From contig JAYOKZ010000002.1 in assembly GCA_038120095.1 (NCBI GenBank), positions 62,001 to 126,000 of the forward strand: a stretch of 64,000 nt of DNA, written 5' to 3'. The position numbers and the translations under genes are program-made. Origin of the DNA: UBA2589 sp038120095. GTDB lineage: Bacteria > Gemmatimonadota > Gemmatimonadetes > Longimicrobiales > Gaopeijiaceae. Of the stretch, positions 53,720 to 63,420 are shown in pieces (the stretch's first letter is position 1; the number at the start of each line of letters is the position of its first letter). The notes under the pieces were generated by a model. That model saw only the letters and a list, made by a program, of their open reading frames with translations, was not told the DNA's origin and made no database searches.

Positions 53720-54342
53720 GCTGGCAGCTCGGACGCAGGGTGACGGGCCGACTTGACGGAGACGCCGGCGGATCCGTCAACATAGAACCGAAGTGGTAAC
53801 TCCGCCGCAGTCGAGATGCCAATGCGTCCGGTGACGACCACATCGCGATCCGGAACTTTCCACCCCTGCAACAGCTGAAGGGGCACCTCGTCCAACACGT
53901 GGCCGTACAGACGGTCATCGACCCCCAGGGCCTGCGCGAGCCTGCCTGGCCCCGCCACGAGAGGCAACCGACCTCTCCGTCGCTTCGACATCACATCGTG
54001 TCCGGAGATCGGATCCAGGCCACGCAGGAGAACCGCTGCGGGCGAGCCCTCTCGACCTGTCACGACATTGAGACACCAGTGCACCCCGTAACTGCGATAG
54101 ACGTAGGCACGGCCGGGAGCTCCGTACATGGCCCGGTTGCGCTTGGTGATTCCCGAACGCGTTGCTGCGTGAGACGCGGAGTCTTCCTGCCCACCATAGG
54201 CTTCCGTCTCCACAATGACCCCGGCACAGGTCACGCCCCCTACGGTCGACACGATGCGAGCGCCAAGAAGTGACCGAGCGACGATGTCGACAGGCTGACA
54301 GAGAACGTGCAACGGGATGGGCCTGTCCTCGGGTTCGCCCAC
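53716..54342 (-). CDS. 3-methyladenine DNA glycosylase (Mpg/AAG family)
   Basis: A base-excision-repair enzyme that removes alkylated purines. The family core is VARSLLGARIVSTVGGVTCAGVIVETEAYGGQEDSASHAATRSGITKRNRAMYGAPGRAYVYRSYGVHWCLNVVTG, with the catalytic Glu in VETEAY and the intercalating Tyr in YRSYG. GTG 54342 gives 208 residues, the family length; GTG 54447 is an alternative. The frame continues open to 54618 but that part is Arg-rich and shadows the upstream gene. Confidence 0.85.
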   Translation of the reverse strand: MGEPEDRPIPLHVLCQPVDIVARSLLGARIVSTVGGVTCAGVIVETEAYGGQEDSASHAATRSGITKRNRAMYGAPGRAYVYRSYGVHWCLNVVTGREGSPAAVLLRGLDPISGHDVMSKRRRGRLPLVAGPGRLAQALGVDDRLYGHVLDEVPLQLLQGWKVPDRDVVVTGRIGISTAAELPLRFYVDGSAGVSVKSARHPASELPA

Positions 54343-54388
54343 GCCATCCGAGAGTCCCGTTTCCGTCCACGGTAGCGGACGGATGCGG

Positions 54389-56251
54389 TCAGCTACGATC
54401 CCGAGACCTGCCGCGTCCGCTGGAAGCCCCGGATCCTCCGCGACCACGAGAGTGGGCAGCGGCACGTCGCTCGTAATCAGACCTCCACGCTTCCAGGACC
54501 TGCTCCGCCCGGTTCTTCGGAACGATCCGGGCGATGGCATCCGGGTCTTCGTGCATGGTACGGAAGAGATCTGCACCCAGTGCTTCAACGAGCGTCTCCG
54601 CAGTCTTCTCACCGACACCCTTGTAGCGGTGGGTCAGATAACGTGCGATCGCACCCGCCTCCGAAGGCAAGGCAAGGTCAGAAACCGGAACCCCGACAGG
54701 CGCTGCGGCGCCCGCATCCATCGACAGATCGTCCGACGAACCGGTTGACGGCGCGGGGTCGGACGTCGTGGCCGAACTCTCCCTCTGGGCCTCCGGTGCA
54801 TCTCCAAGCGCCACCTGCACGACCGTGTGCGCCTCAGCTTCGGTGTGCGTCTCTCCGGATTTGGCCTGCGTCCCGGACGACGCTTTGACTCCCTGCCCTT
54901 CGAACAGGGTCGGCACCACACCCGGATCACCCTTCGAAGCTCCACGACGCGATCCCCATCGCAGGCCAAACCACCCGCGCTTCGGCGCCTCGTCCTCGGC
55001 TTCGGGCTCAGCCACTGCTGGCGAATCGGACGCAGGCGGCTCTGGGGCTCCCGGTACCACCGAGGATCCACCAGCTCCTTCGAAACTGGACTTCGCGGTA
55101 TGCGATGAAGCCAGCGCAGCCGTGTTCAGCGAAACGTCCAGATTGCCACGCTCCGTGGGGGCCAGCGTCACGATGCTGTCCCTTTCCGCCTGCACCAGGA
55201 ACTGGCTGAATTTCGCAAACCCAAGCTCCGCCTCGTCGAAGCTGCGGTCGGCCTCGAGCATCTTTCGCTTGACGTCCGAATCCCGAACGGTCTCGCGGCC
55301 GGCTTCGCGAAGCCTCGACAACGCCGACCGCAACGCCTCGTAGGCCTGTGTCAAGGGTTCACCGGCAGTCGCTTCACTCGCGTCCTCGGGCGCTGTCTCG
55401 GCACGTTCACTGCGGTCCCGGCGACCACCCCGTCCCCGACGGGATCGACTCCGCCCGTCTTCCCGCCGACTTCCCCGTCCCTTCGTAGCCGAGATCTCGT
55501 ACTGGCCGTTTTCCATTTTCGTCAGGCCGATCAAGCCGCGTGACGACGCCTCCGTGAGGAACTTGCTGAATTTGGAGTACCCAATCGATCCCTCGTCGAA
55601 GGTCGGATCGAGTTCCTGCATCACCTGCTTCAACCGGTCGGAGCGCATGACATCCCCCCGGCGGATCATGGTATCCACCGCATCCCTCACCAGCTGCCAT
55701 GGGTCCTTCGCCGACCGGTCCAACTCCGACGTCTTGGTGAGCCCCGTCAAGCTCGTGTACGAGTAGTACTCGTCACAGTTCTGGACGAGGATATCCGAGC
55801 TCGACTCCTGAATCCCGACGCCGATGACATACTTTCCGTACTCCTTGAGCTTCAGGACGAGGCTCGAGAAATCGGAGTCTCCCGTGAGCAGGATATAGAT
55901 GCCGATCTCGGGCCTGATGAAGACCAGTTCAAGAGCGTCGATGGCCATCCGGATGTCTGTCGCATTCTTCTTGTTGCTCCCATACGCTGGGGCGAAGATC
56001 AGATCAACGGACGCCTCGGAGAGGGGCACGATGTACTGAGGATACCGACGCCAGTCGGCATACGCGCGCTGGACGCTCACTTTCCCCTTGATCACGTCCG
56101 TGTCCAGAAGCGTCTTGAGCTCTTTGGACAGGTCGGAACGCATCCCCATCGTCACGTTGTCGAAGTCGATGAGGAGAGCGGCATGGGACGGTTCGACCGC
56201 CGACGTGCCTGGGCCACCCATGTGGGGTGCCCGCGTGTACGGAACACTCAT
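54389..56251 (-). CDS. NYN (PIN-like) protein with two LOTUS/OST-HTH domains and C-terminal HhH
   Basis: A 620-residue protein. Residues about 24-168 are a NYN/LabA-type nuclease-like domain: D29/D31 (LIDFDN), D99 (ATDIRMAID) and D125/D127 (LTGDSDFSSLV), the acidic set of PIN-like RNases. Residues about 182-255 and 299-375 are two LOTUS/OST-HTH-like domains (each with 'FDE..(I/L)G(Y/F)(S/A)KFS.FL'). RG-rich linker near 257-283. An acidic low-complexity segment (390-540) is followed by an HhH-like segment near 540-598 (YKGVGEKTAETLVEALGADLFR) and an RG-rich tail. It is likely an RNA-binding nuclease; target unknown. ATG 56251. Confidence 0.78.
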   Translation of the reverse strand: MSVPYTRAPHMGGPGTSAVEPSHAALLIDFDNVTMGMRSDLSKELKTLLDTDVIKGKVSVQRAYADWRRYPQYIVPLSEASVDLIFAPAYGSNKKNATDIRMAIDALELVFIRPEIGIYILLTGDSDFSSLVLKLKEYGKYVIGVGIQESSSDILVQNCDEYYSYTSLTGLTKTSELDRSAKDPWQLVRDAVDTMIRRGDVMRSDRLKQVMQELDPTFDEGSIGYSKFSKFLTEASSRGLIGLTKMENGQYEISATKGRGSRREDGRSRSRRGRGGRRDRSERAETAPEDASEATAGEPLTQAYEALRSALSRLREAGRETVRDSDVKRKMLEADRSFDEAELGFAKFSQFLVQAERDSIVTLAPTERGNLDVSLNTAALASSHTAKSSFEGAGGSSVVPGAPEPPASDSPAVAEPEAEDEAPKRGWFGLRWGSRRGASKGDPGVVPTLFEGQGVKASSGTQAKSGETHTEAEAHTVVQVALGDAPEAQRESSATTSDPAPSTGSSDDLSMDAGAAAPVGVPVSDLALPSEAGAIARYLTHRYKGVGEKTAETLVEALGADLFRTMHEDPDAIARIVPKNRAEQVLEAWRSDYERRAAAHSRGRGGSGASSGRGRSRDRS

Positions 56252-56373
56252 GGTGTCTGTCTCGCAAACTGAATTGTCATGTCGCGAGACCTCCCCACCT
56301 CGCCTCGTCGCGAATCCGCGAGAGAGGTCGGGGAAGCCTTACGGGCGCGTCCACCTTGGACGCGGCGGCCCCG

Positions 56374-57975
56374 TCAGTCCGACTGTCCCTCCGCTACCGC
56401 GGTGCGGGAGAGTGCGGCCCGTCGCACCTGCCCCGTGTCCGATCGGGGCAATTCGTCCAAAAACGTGACCAGATCTGGAACCTTCTCGTCGGCGAGTGTC
56501 TCTCGACACCAGTCTACGAGCTCCTGGTCCGTGACGATCGCTCCCTCAACGGGGACGACGCAGGCGCATAAGGCTTCGCCGAGGAGCGGATCGGCAACGC
56601 CGATCGCCGCTACCTCGTGAACCGCGGGATGAGCCTCAATTCGAGTCTCGATTTCCCGGGGGTACACGTTGAAGCCTGAACGAATGATAACGTCCTTGGT
56701 TCGGCCGACCAAATGAAGAAATCCCTCTTCGTCGAGCAGGCCGAGATCTCCGGTGCGAAAGAACCCGTCTCGGTCGAGCGCGTCCGCCGTCTGCTTCGGC
56801 TGCCGGTAGTACCCCAACATCATGCCCGGCCCCCGCACTCTGATCTCACCCACGCTCTCGACGGGAAGCATCTCTTCGCGGGATTCCGATACATCGACGA
56901 TCCGGACATCTGCTCCTGTCATGGGACGACCCAAGGTAAATCGACGCTTTTCAGGAGCATCGTCCGCACGGCAGACACTCAACAGCGACGATCCTTCCGT
57001 GAGCGAGTAGCCCGCCACGGCGGGCACACCGAGCGCAATGGAGAGATCTCGGACCAACTCGTCTCCCACCGGTGCCCCGGCCACGACCGCGAGTCGGAGC
57101 GTCGACAGGTCACGGGTGCGCGCCGGCAATTCCCTGAGCGCCTGAAGGAAGAGTGTCGGGATCCCGAAATGAATGGTGGCGGAGTGGTCCTCGACCGCCG
57201 CCAGGGTCGATGACGCGGACCCGTCAACCTGGAGGATGATCGACGCACCCGATGCGAGGGCCGCGAGCAGACCGGATGCCAGGCCGAACACGTGAAAAAG
57301 GGCGCTGATTCCCACAACCCGATCCTCCACCGTCATCTCGAGAGCTTCGGCCGTTACGGCCCCTCCCCACAGGAGATTGGCGTGACTCAACTCGACCCCC
57401 TTGGGCTTCCCGCTGGTGCCCGAGGTGTAGAGGAGAGCAAAGGAGTCGTCGGCGTCCGGCACCCCCCCGTGATAATCCCGACCCGATCCGGAGGAGAGCA
57501 TGTCCTCGTACTGAACGATCCGATCGTCATACCACAGATCACCTTCCCCGACCGTGACGAGAAATGCCAGGGCAGGGAGTTGCGGCATCAACTCCTCGAA
57601 GACCTCCAGATATTCCAGTCCGGCATGGCGCTCGATCGTCACGGCGCAGGACGCTTCGGAATGGCGGAGCATGTAATGAAGCTCCGGCAGGGACGATCTC
57701 GGGTTCAGCGGCACGATCACAGCCCCGAGTTTGGCCGCGGCGAAAGCGGAGACGACGAACTCGACACATGCCGGGAGAATCAGGGCGACTCGGTCACCCG
57801 CGCCAACTCCAAGATTCGAGAGGGAGGCGGCCATGGCCTCCGATTGTCCGTCGACTTCGGCAAACGACATCACACCGCCATCGTCGACCAGATAGGCACG
57901 AGAGGGGTCCGAGGTTGCTCGGGAGGCGAGTACGGACCCGATCGTCATACCGTTGAGACGCTCGTGGAGCGTCAT
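56374..57975 (-). CDS. AMP-forming acyl-CoA ligase
   Basis: A 533-residue ANL ligase of the fatty-acid-type. A3 is LLYTSGTSGKPKGVELSHANL; A8 region is GFFRTGDLGLLDEEGFLHLVGRTKDVIIRSGFNVYPREIE, and the final Lys is in LPRSDTGQVRRAAL (the usual K is replaced by Q-V-R, so the catalytic Lys may be absent or shifted). ATG 57975 is taken because GGAGGTGA precedes it; ATG 57987 is in the same frame. Its substrate is not known. It could supply the ETF/beta-oxidation path. Confidence 0.83.
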   Translation of the reverse strand: MTLHERLNGMTIGSVLASRATSDPSRAYLVDDGGVMSFAEVDGQSEAMAASLSNLGVGAGDRVALILPACVEFVVSAFAAAKLGAVIVPLNPRSSLPELHYMLRHSEASCAVTIERHAGLEYLEVFEELMPQLPALAFLVTVGEGDLWYDDRIVQYEDMLSSGSGRDYHGGVPDADDSFALLYTSGTSGKPKGVELSHANLLWGGAVTAEALEMTVEDRVVGISALFHVFGLASGLLAALASGASIILQVDGSASSTLAAVEDHSATIHFGIPTLFLQALRELPARTRDLSTLRLAVVAGAPVGDELVRDLSIALGVPAVAGYSLTEGSSLLSVCRADDAPEKRRFTLGRPMTGADVRIVDVSESREEMLPVESVGEIRVRGPGMMLGYYRQPKQTADALDRDGFFRTGDLGLLDEEGFLHLVGRTKDVIIRSGFNVYPREIETRIEAHPAVHEVAAIGVADPLLGEALCACVVPVEGAIVTDQELVDWCRETLADEKVPDLVTFLDELPRSDTGQVRRAALSRTAVAEGQSD

Positions 57976-58041
57976 GTCACCTCCCATGAGAGCCGTCGTA
58001 CAGCGAAAGATATCCCAACGCCGGGACTTGTTCGACCTCTC

Positions 58042-59166
58042 CTACCAGCCGTGAAGGATCTCGTTCAAAGCGTCACGGGCGACCTCTTCCCCGACTTCGT
58101 GCGTCCACCCCTGCTCATGAGCGACCTCGCCGATCCGCCGGAGTAGCACAAAGCGTACTCGCCCGCCGCGTGACTTCTTGTCGGCGCCAAGAAACGTGCG
58201 CGCGTGCGACGCGTCTACGTCAAGTCGACCTCGCTCGGTCAACGGCGAGAGAGCTTCCGCAAGCCGGGCCGCCGTACCCTCATCCGTGATGCCCAGAGCC
58301 TCTCCGATCCGAGCCTCGGCAACCATGCCGTAGGCGACGGCTCGACCGTGCCCGATCCGATAGTTGGCGGCCGCCTCCAGAGCATGCCCGATGGTGTGTC
58401 CAAAGTTGAGGATCTGCCGGAGCCCCTGCTCGAACTCATCCTCCGCTACCACCTCGGCCTTGATCCTCACCGACCGGGCAATCACGTCTGCACATATCGC
58501 AGCATCCGCGGCGAGGAGGCCCGGTACGCTCCGGCGAACCGATATCATGTGAGCTTCATCTCGAATGGCACCGTGCTTCACCGCCTCGACGAGGCCCTCG
58601 GACCGGTGAAGCGCGTTCAAGGTCGTCAGAACAGAGGTGTCCGCCACAACAGCTCGGGGGGCATAGAACGCCCCGACGAGGTTCTTTCCGGCAGGCACAT
58701 CAACCCCGGTCTTTCCTCCGACCGAGGCGTCGATCATGGCCAGGGTGCTCGTCGGCACCTGGATGATCGGGACACTCCGCAAGTACGTCGCTGCCACGAA
58801 TCCAGCGAGATCGGTGGTCACACCACCCCCGACCCCGACTACGGCACAATCACGACCGAGGCCGGCCCCGAGCATCTCGTCCGTCAAGGCAGCCCACCAT
58901 GTCCGATTCTTCGAAGCCTCTCCGGACGGGAAGGTGAGGACGGTGACGTCGTGACCCGCTTCTCTCAAACGCTCCGCCACCTCTCTGCCGTACAGTGGGC
59001 CAACCTGGTCATCGGAGATCACGGCAACACGGTGCGCCGGCGCGTGCATGTCGAGGACCCTCGCGATGCGATCGAGAAGGCCGGGGCCAACGAAGACGGG
59101 GTACGTTCCAGCCGAGGCGACGACCTCGATCGTTTCCCGGGCAGCCTCGCGAAGTTCAGTCGTCAC
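58042..59166 (-). CDS. aroB: 3-dehydroquinate synthase
   Basis: A 374-residue AroB that makes 3-dehydroquinate in the shikimate path. Motifs: SGEASKN, GVGGGVTTDLAGFVAATY, PTSTLAMIDASVGGKTGVD, and the zinc residues in EAVKHG and FGHTIGHALE. GTG 59166 overlaps the stop of the HExxH lipoprotein gene (GTGA). The open frame to 59349 is Arg-rich and rejected. Length is normal. Confidence 0.93.
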   Translation of the reverse strand: MTTELREAARETIEVVASAGTYPVFVGPGLLDRIARVLDMHAPAHRVAVISDDQVGPLYGREVAERLREAGHDVTVLTFPSGEASKNRTWWAALTDEMLGAGLGRDCAVVGVGGGVTTDLAGFVAATYLRSVPIIQVPTSTLAMIDASVGGKTGVDVPAGKNLVGAFYAPRAVVADTSVLTTLNALHRSEGLVEAVKHGAIRDEAHMISVRRSVPGLLAADAAICADVIARSVRIKAEVVAEDEFEQGLRQILNFGHTIGHALEAAANYRIGHGRAVAYGMVAEARIGEALGITDEGTAARLAEALSPLTERGRLDVDASHARTFLGADKKSRGGRVRFVLLRRIGEVAHEQGWTHEVGEEVARDALNEILHGW

Positions 59167-60389
59167 GCCGGATCGATAGCCGCGAACGACACCTCGAAGG
59201 CCTCGTCTCCAGAACGCAGAAGCGCCGCCGGACGCCCGTCCACCTCGATTCGAATGATCGACGTCGGGCTCCCGAACCCTTGGCCGCTGTTCTGCACCAG
59301 AGAGACGAAACGATCCCTTGCCTGGACATCGGACCATACCGTCACCCACGCGAGACCGACGCCGGAACTGGAACGCACAAGAACATACCGGTCACCATCC
59401 CAGTGAGCTGCCAGTGCTTCGGCGTCATCTTGAGCTCCATTCCCGTACCGCAAACCCAGCACATCCTCTAGAAGGATCCGGAGTTCCAGTGACCCCAGCA
59501 CGTCCGAGAGCAGAACGTCACCCCTCAGGACCTCGACCCCAAGATTCAGCGGATTTTCGGCCGAGGCGTTCAGGATCTGCTCGGTGGAGTTGGGCAGCCG
59601 CGCCCCGAACGGGTTCTGACGATCACCATTCGACCAAAGCCGCTGGACAAACACGGCCCCGTCGACGTACGGAAACAGCAGCGACTCGCGGATCACTCGT
59701 GGCGCCTCTGCGAGGGCGGGGAACTGCTGGTTCATGCCCTCGAGAGCCGGGCGGATCTGTGCTTCAAAGTCTGGAAGCTCAGACAGATCGATCGCAGCGC
59801 CGGTAAGCTGCTCCGTGAGATACTCGAACATCACGAGCGTAGCGTGTCCCTCGATCGCGGCCATTGCCGCGGTCGCCCGGTCGTTACCGCGTTCGCGATC
59901 CGTCAGGTCGCGCAGCGGCACGTTCTGATCCTGAACGGCATGGACCAACTCATGAATGAGGAGGGCCTCGATCGCTGCCTCAGGCTGGTCGTCCATGACG
60001 AAGAGGGCCATGGAGTCAGGCTCGTAGAAGCCGGCAACCTGCTCGGTGTAGAGTGCAAGAAGCTCGGCTCGAAGATCCATGTCCGGCTCGACAAGGCCGA
60101 GGAACGCGTACACCTGAGCTCGCGACCGCGCCTCGGCAGCCGGCAGATCCTGATCCAGCTTGGTTTCGAGGTACCGAACCAGCTCGCTTCGTGAGCGCTT
60201 TTCGAGACGGACAGGTCTGGACAGCTCCATCCCGGCACGCAGGGCCAGATCGGGAAGCAGTTCTGCCGCCAGAGCGGCGAGCTCCGGATCCGAAGAGAGC
60301 ACCAGATCAGAGGAGGATTGTCCTCCGCAGCTGGCCGCCCCGAGAGCGATTGTCAGGAGCGTGATGAGGGCGGGTCTCACAGATCGCAT
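59163..60389 (-). CDS. HExxH metallopeptidase-like lipoprotein
   Basis: A 408-residue lipoprotein (lipobox GAASC, Cys 21). H146-E147-H150 (IHELVHAVQDQN) is a zinc HExxH motif, and E180-G181-H182 (AIEGHATLVMFEYL) gives a possible third ligand in the gluzincin manner. The rest is helical without a named family. It sits in front of aroB with a GTGA overlap. Function unknown; probably a periplasmic or outer-surface peptidase. Confidence 0.65.
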   Translation of the reverse strand: MRSVRPALITLLTIALGAASCGGQSSSDLVLSSDPELAALAAELLPDLALRAGMELSRPVRLEKRSRSELVRYLETKLDQDLPAAEARSRAQVYAFLGLVEPDMDLRAELLALYTEQVAGFYEPDSMALFVMDDQPEAAIEALLIHELVHAVQDQNVPLRDLTDRERGNDRATAAMAAIEGHATLVMFEYLTEQLTGAAIDLSELPDFEAQIRPALEGMNQQFPALAEAPRVIRESLLFPYVDGAVFVQRLWSNGDRQNPFGARLPNSTEQILNASAENPLNLGVEVLRGDVLLSDVLGSLELRILLEDVLGLRYGNGAQDDAEALAAHWDGDRYVLVRSSSGVGLAWVTVWSDVQARDRFVSLVQNSGQGFGSPTSIIRIEVDGRPAALLRSGDEAFEVSFAAIDPA

Positions 60390-60581
60390 GGTAGCCTTCG
60401 ACGTGAGGGGGTCATCGGAGCTTCGTCGCGGCCGTATCCCCGGTCAAGCCGGAAGAGTCGCGAGGTCCGGGCCGCTTGAGTCAGTTACATATGCGTGGGT
60501 AGCTTCGTAGCCTCGGGGGTTGGCACCCGGCTTGCAGCGTTGCGGACGAGTCCCAGGCAGAACCGGAGGCGCAGGACGGAC

Positions 60582-62786
60582 ATGATGGCACGAGCGAGGC
60601 CCAAAAAGCACCCTCGAGGGGGCGGAATCCGCGGAACGCTCACTCGTCTGTGGTTTCCCCGAACATACCTTCTCGGGCTTGCGTTCCTCACGGCACTCGG
60701 CTCGGGCGGGGGTTGGGGTGCATGGCAAAATCTGTGTGCCGGTGATGCATGCCCCTCCATCGCACGGATCTCGACCTTCGAGCACGAACAGAAGAGCAAG
60801 ATCCTCGCGGCCAACGGAGAGCAGATCGCCGAGTTCGGATTCGAGAGCCGCACGCCAATTCGTATCTCGGACCTGCCCCAATACGTACCGCAGTCTGTCG
60901 TCGCGATGGAGGATAAGCGCTTCTATCAGCACGCCGGCTTCGATCCGATCGGCTTTGCACGTGCCGCCGTCGGTGTGCTGACATTCAATTACGCCGGGGG
61001 TGGCAGCACCATTTCGCAGCAACTCGCACGAAATCTCTTCACCGAGATCGGGTTCGAGCAGAGATATACGAGAAAGATCAAGGAACTGCAGGTCGCATTC
61101 GATCTGGAGCGGTCGTACACGAAAGAGCAGATCCTCGAAGCGTACATGAACGAGATCTACATGGGAGGCGTGTACGGATTTCAGGCGGCCTCGCTTCGTT
61201 ACTTCGGCAAGGACGTCGCCGAGGTGAACGTGGCGGAGGCGGCGCTCCTGACGGCGATCCTCAACCGGCCAACGTGGTACAACCCGTTCACGAACCCCGA
61301 GCGGGCGCGAGCCCGCCGAAACACCGTGCTGGACCTGATGGCACAACAGGGGTATCTGACCGCTGCAGAGGCTGATCGCTGGAAGGCGTTCCCTCTTCCG
61401 GAGACCGAGCCGGACCGCGCGTCCACTCAGTTCGCGCCCTACTTCGAAGAGTGGGTCCGACAGATTCTCGCCGACCGCTTCGGTGACGAGATCTATCGAG
61501 GCGGCTTTCAGGTGTACACGACCCTCGATGTCGACATGCAGCGGGCGGCGCGACAGGTGATGGAGGACGGCTGGGCCGAGATCGAAGGAGACTCAGCGAG
61601 CTTTCGGCACCCCCGGTATGCGGACTTCGACACCGTTCAGTCGTTCGGATCGTCCACCCCCTACCTCCAGGGTGCCTTCATCGCACTTGATCCGGAGACC
61701 GGACACGTGAAGGCCATGGTAGGGGGGCGCGACTTCCAGCAGTCGAAGTTCGATCGGGCTCGACAGGCCCGCCGCCAGGCAGGGTCGTCGTTCAAGCCGT
61801 TCGTGTACACCGCCGCCATCAACACGGGGGTCCCGGCGTCCTACATCGTCGAGGACATTCCGGTCGTCTACCCACAACTCGACGGTTCTGACTGGCGGCC
61901 ATCAAACTTCGTCGACGAGTTCAAGGGGCCGATGACGATACGAGAGGGTCTGTACACCTCCACGAACATGATCGCCATTCGGCTGGGCTGGGAAGAAGTC
62001 GGAATCGAGACGGTGGCCCAGACGGCGCGCCGGATGGGCATCCAGACTGAAATCGAGCGCTTTCCCTCCACGACGATCGGCGCGGCAGAGGTCATCCCGC
62101 TTCAGGTGGCCGAGGCGTATTCCGCTTTTCCGAACATGGGCACGAAGGTTCGGCCGTTTCCGATCCTTCGAGTGGAGGACGACAATGGGACGGTGATCTG
62201 GGAACCCCAGCCGGAGCGCACCACCGTACTTGAACCACTGCCGACGAGGATCATGGTTGACATGCTCGAGGACGTGGTGCGCCGGGGGACGGCGTACACC
62301 GCGGTGCGCGTCCGCGGAGGCTTGCCCTTCGACATCGCAGCTGCCGGCAAGACCGGGACGACCAACGACGGAACGGACGTCTGGTTTACCGGATTCACCG
62401 GAAATCTTCTCGCGACCGTCTGGTTCGGTATGGATACCCCCCAGCCAATCTTCGAGGTGGGTCCGGGTCGTCGGCAGGCCACAGGTGGTGGACTGGCTGC
62501 TCCCGTGTGGGGCTCATTCATGCGGCGTGTCTACGAGGGCATCGAGGCCGACGCGGATGCCGGCATCGAAGGTGCAGGGCCACTGCTTTCGCGGCCTGCG
62601 GAATGGGAGATTCCCGATGGCATCAACAGCGTGCTGGTCGATCGCAAGACGGGGCTGCTGGCATCTCGATGGTGTCCCGAGGAGGATCAGTACGTGGAGT
62701 ACTACATTCCGGGTACCGAGCCGACCGAGCTTTGTGACCGCTCCAGTCGACGCTTCCGCTTCCCGAGAATTCGAGGCTTCGACTAG
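60582..62786 (+). CDS. Penicillin-binding protein 1A-type peptidoglycan synthase
   Basis: A 734-residue bifunctional class A PBP. One N-terminal helix (residues about 24-46), then glycosyltransferase blocks EDKRFYQHAGFDP, GGSTISQQLARNLF and the 'YMGGVYGFQAASLRYFGKDV' block, and transpeptidase motifs SFKPF (SXXK), STN and KTGTTND. It polymerises and cross-links glycan. ATG 60582 has AGGA 6 bases before it; the ORF upstream is basic and rejected. It faces the HExxH lipoprotein gene divergently. Confidence 0.93.
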   Translation: MMARARPKKHPRGGGIRGTLTRLWFPRTYLLGLAFLTALGSGGGWGAWQNLCAGDACPSIARISTFEHEQKSKILAANGEQIAEFGFESRTPIRISDLPQYVPQSVVAMEDKRFYQHAGFDPIGFARAAVGVLTFNYAGGGSTISQQLARNLFTEIGFEQRYTRKIKELQVAFDLERSYTKEQILEAYMNEIYMGGVYGFQAASLRYFGKDVAEVNVAEAALLTAILNRPTWYNPFTNPERARARRNTVLDLMAQQGYLTAAEADRWKAFPLPETEPDRASTQFAPYFEEWVRQILADRFGDEIYRGGFQVYTTLDVDMQRAARQVMEDGWAEIEGDSASFRHPRYADFDTVQSFGSSTPYLQGAFIALDPETGHVKAMVGGRDFQQSKFDRARQARRQAGSSFKPFVYTAAINTGVPASYIVEDIPVVYPQLDGSDWRPSNFVDEFKGPMTIREGLYTSTNMIAIRLGWEEVGIETVAQTARRMGIQTEIERFPSTTIGAAEVIPLQVAEAYSAFPNMGTKVRPFPILRVEDDNGTVIWEPQPERTTVLEPLPTRIMVDMLEDVVRRGTAYTAVRVRGGLPFDIAAAGKTGTTNDGTDVWFTGFTGNLLATVWFGMDTPQPIFEVGPGRRQATGGGLAAPVWGSFMRRVYEGIEADADAGIEGAGPLLSRPAEWEIPDGINSVLVDRKTGLLASRWCPEEDQYVEYYIPGTEPTELCDRSSRRFRFPRIRGFD

Positions 62787-62831
62787 GTCTGGATCGACTT
62801 CTTCCCATAATGAGGGCAGATTGCTAGCGGC

Positions 62832-63413
62832 ATGAGTTTCCACGGGTCCACGCTCGGACAGGAGTCACAATTGGGCACGAGTGCAGGCAAGCCCCGTGAG
62901 ATCGCTGTTCCGGGATCCGTCTTCGAATCGATCCGTGCTGAAGCGGCCTCCTTCGCTGGCACATTACAGGCGGTGCGCGCCCTGCATCTCGCCGGCTACC
63001 GAGCTGGCGTAGAGGCTTCCGCCGCATTGAACCACGAAGCCGGTGGAAATGCGTTCGCTCTCACCGAGGTGGCCTTCTGGTCTTCACTGTCCGATTTCTT
63101 CGCCAAGCGGGGCTGGGGCAGCTTCGAGCACCGGTCACCCCATCGTGCCATCGGCGTCCTCGAGACCAGCGATTGGGCTGAAGCTCGGCCCGATTCGTTT
63201 GACCCCGAGGCGACCTGCGGCTTCACGACCGGGTATCTGTGTGGTCTCCTGACCCAACTCTCGGGAGCGCCGATCGCCGTGCTGGAGATTTCCTGCCGAA
63301 GCCGGGGGCAGGATACGTGCGAATTCGCGTTCGGAGCCGAGTCGGTCATCCATGATCTCTATGGATCACTGCTCGACGGTGCCGAGATCACAACCGCACT
63401 GAAAGCGCTCTGA
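62832..63413 (+). CDS. V4R (4-vinyl reductase) domain protein
   Basis: A 193-residue cytoplasmic protein. The C-terminal half has the V4R pattern: 'CGFTTGYLCGLLTQLSG', then LEISCRSRGQDTCEFAFG, with the paired Cys. V4R domains bind small hydrophobic molecules or metals and are often sensor parts. There is no output domain here, so it may act as an adaptor. It lies between PBP1A and ruvX, 8 bases before the latter. Confidence 0.7.
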   Translation: MSFHGSTLGQESQLGTSAGKPREIAVPGSVFESIRAEAASFAGTLQAVRALHLAGYRAGVEASAALNHEAGGNAFALTEVAFWSSLSDFFAKRGWGSFEHRSPHRAIGVLETSDWAEARPDSFDPEATCGFTTGYLCGLLTQLSGAPIAVLEISCRSRGQDTCEFAFGAESVIHDLYGSLLDGAEITTALKAL

Positions 63414-63420
63414 CGATCCG

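Noticed and set aside
53716..54618. Long start for the Mpg glycosylase
   Set aside because: The first 92 codons are Arg-rich and overlap the NYN gene's 3' end; family length supports GTG 54342.
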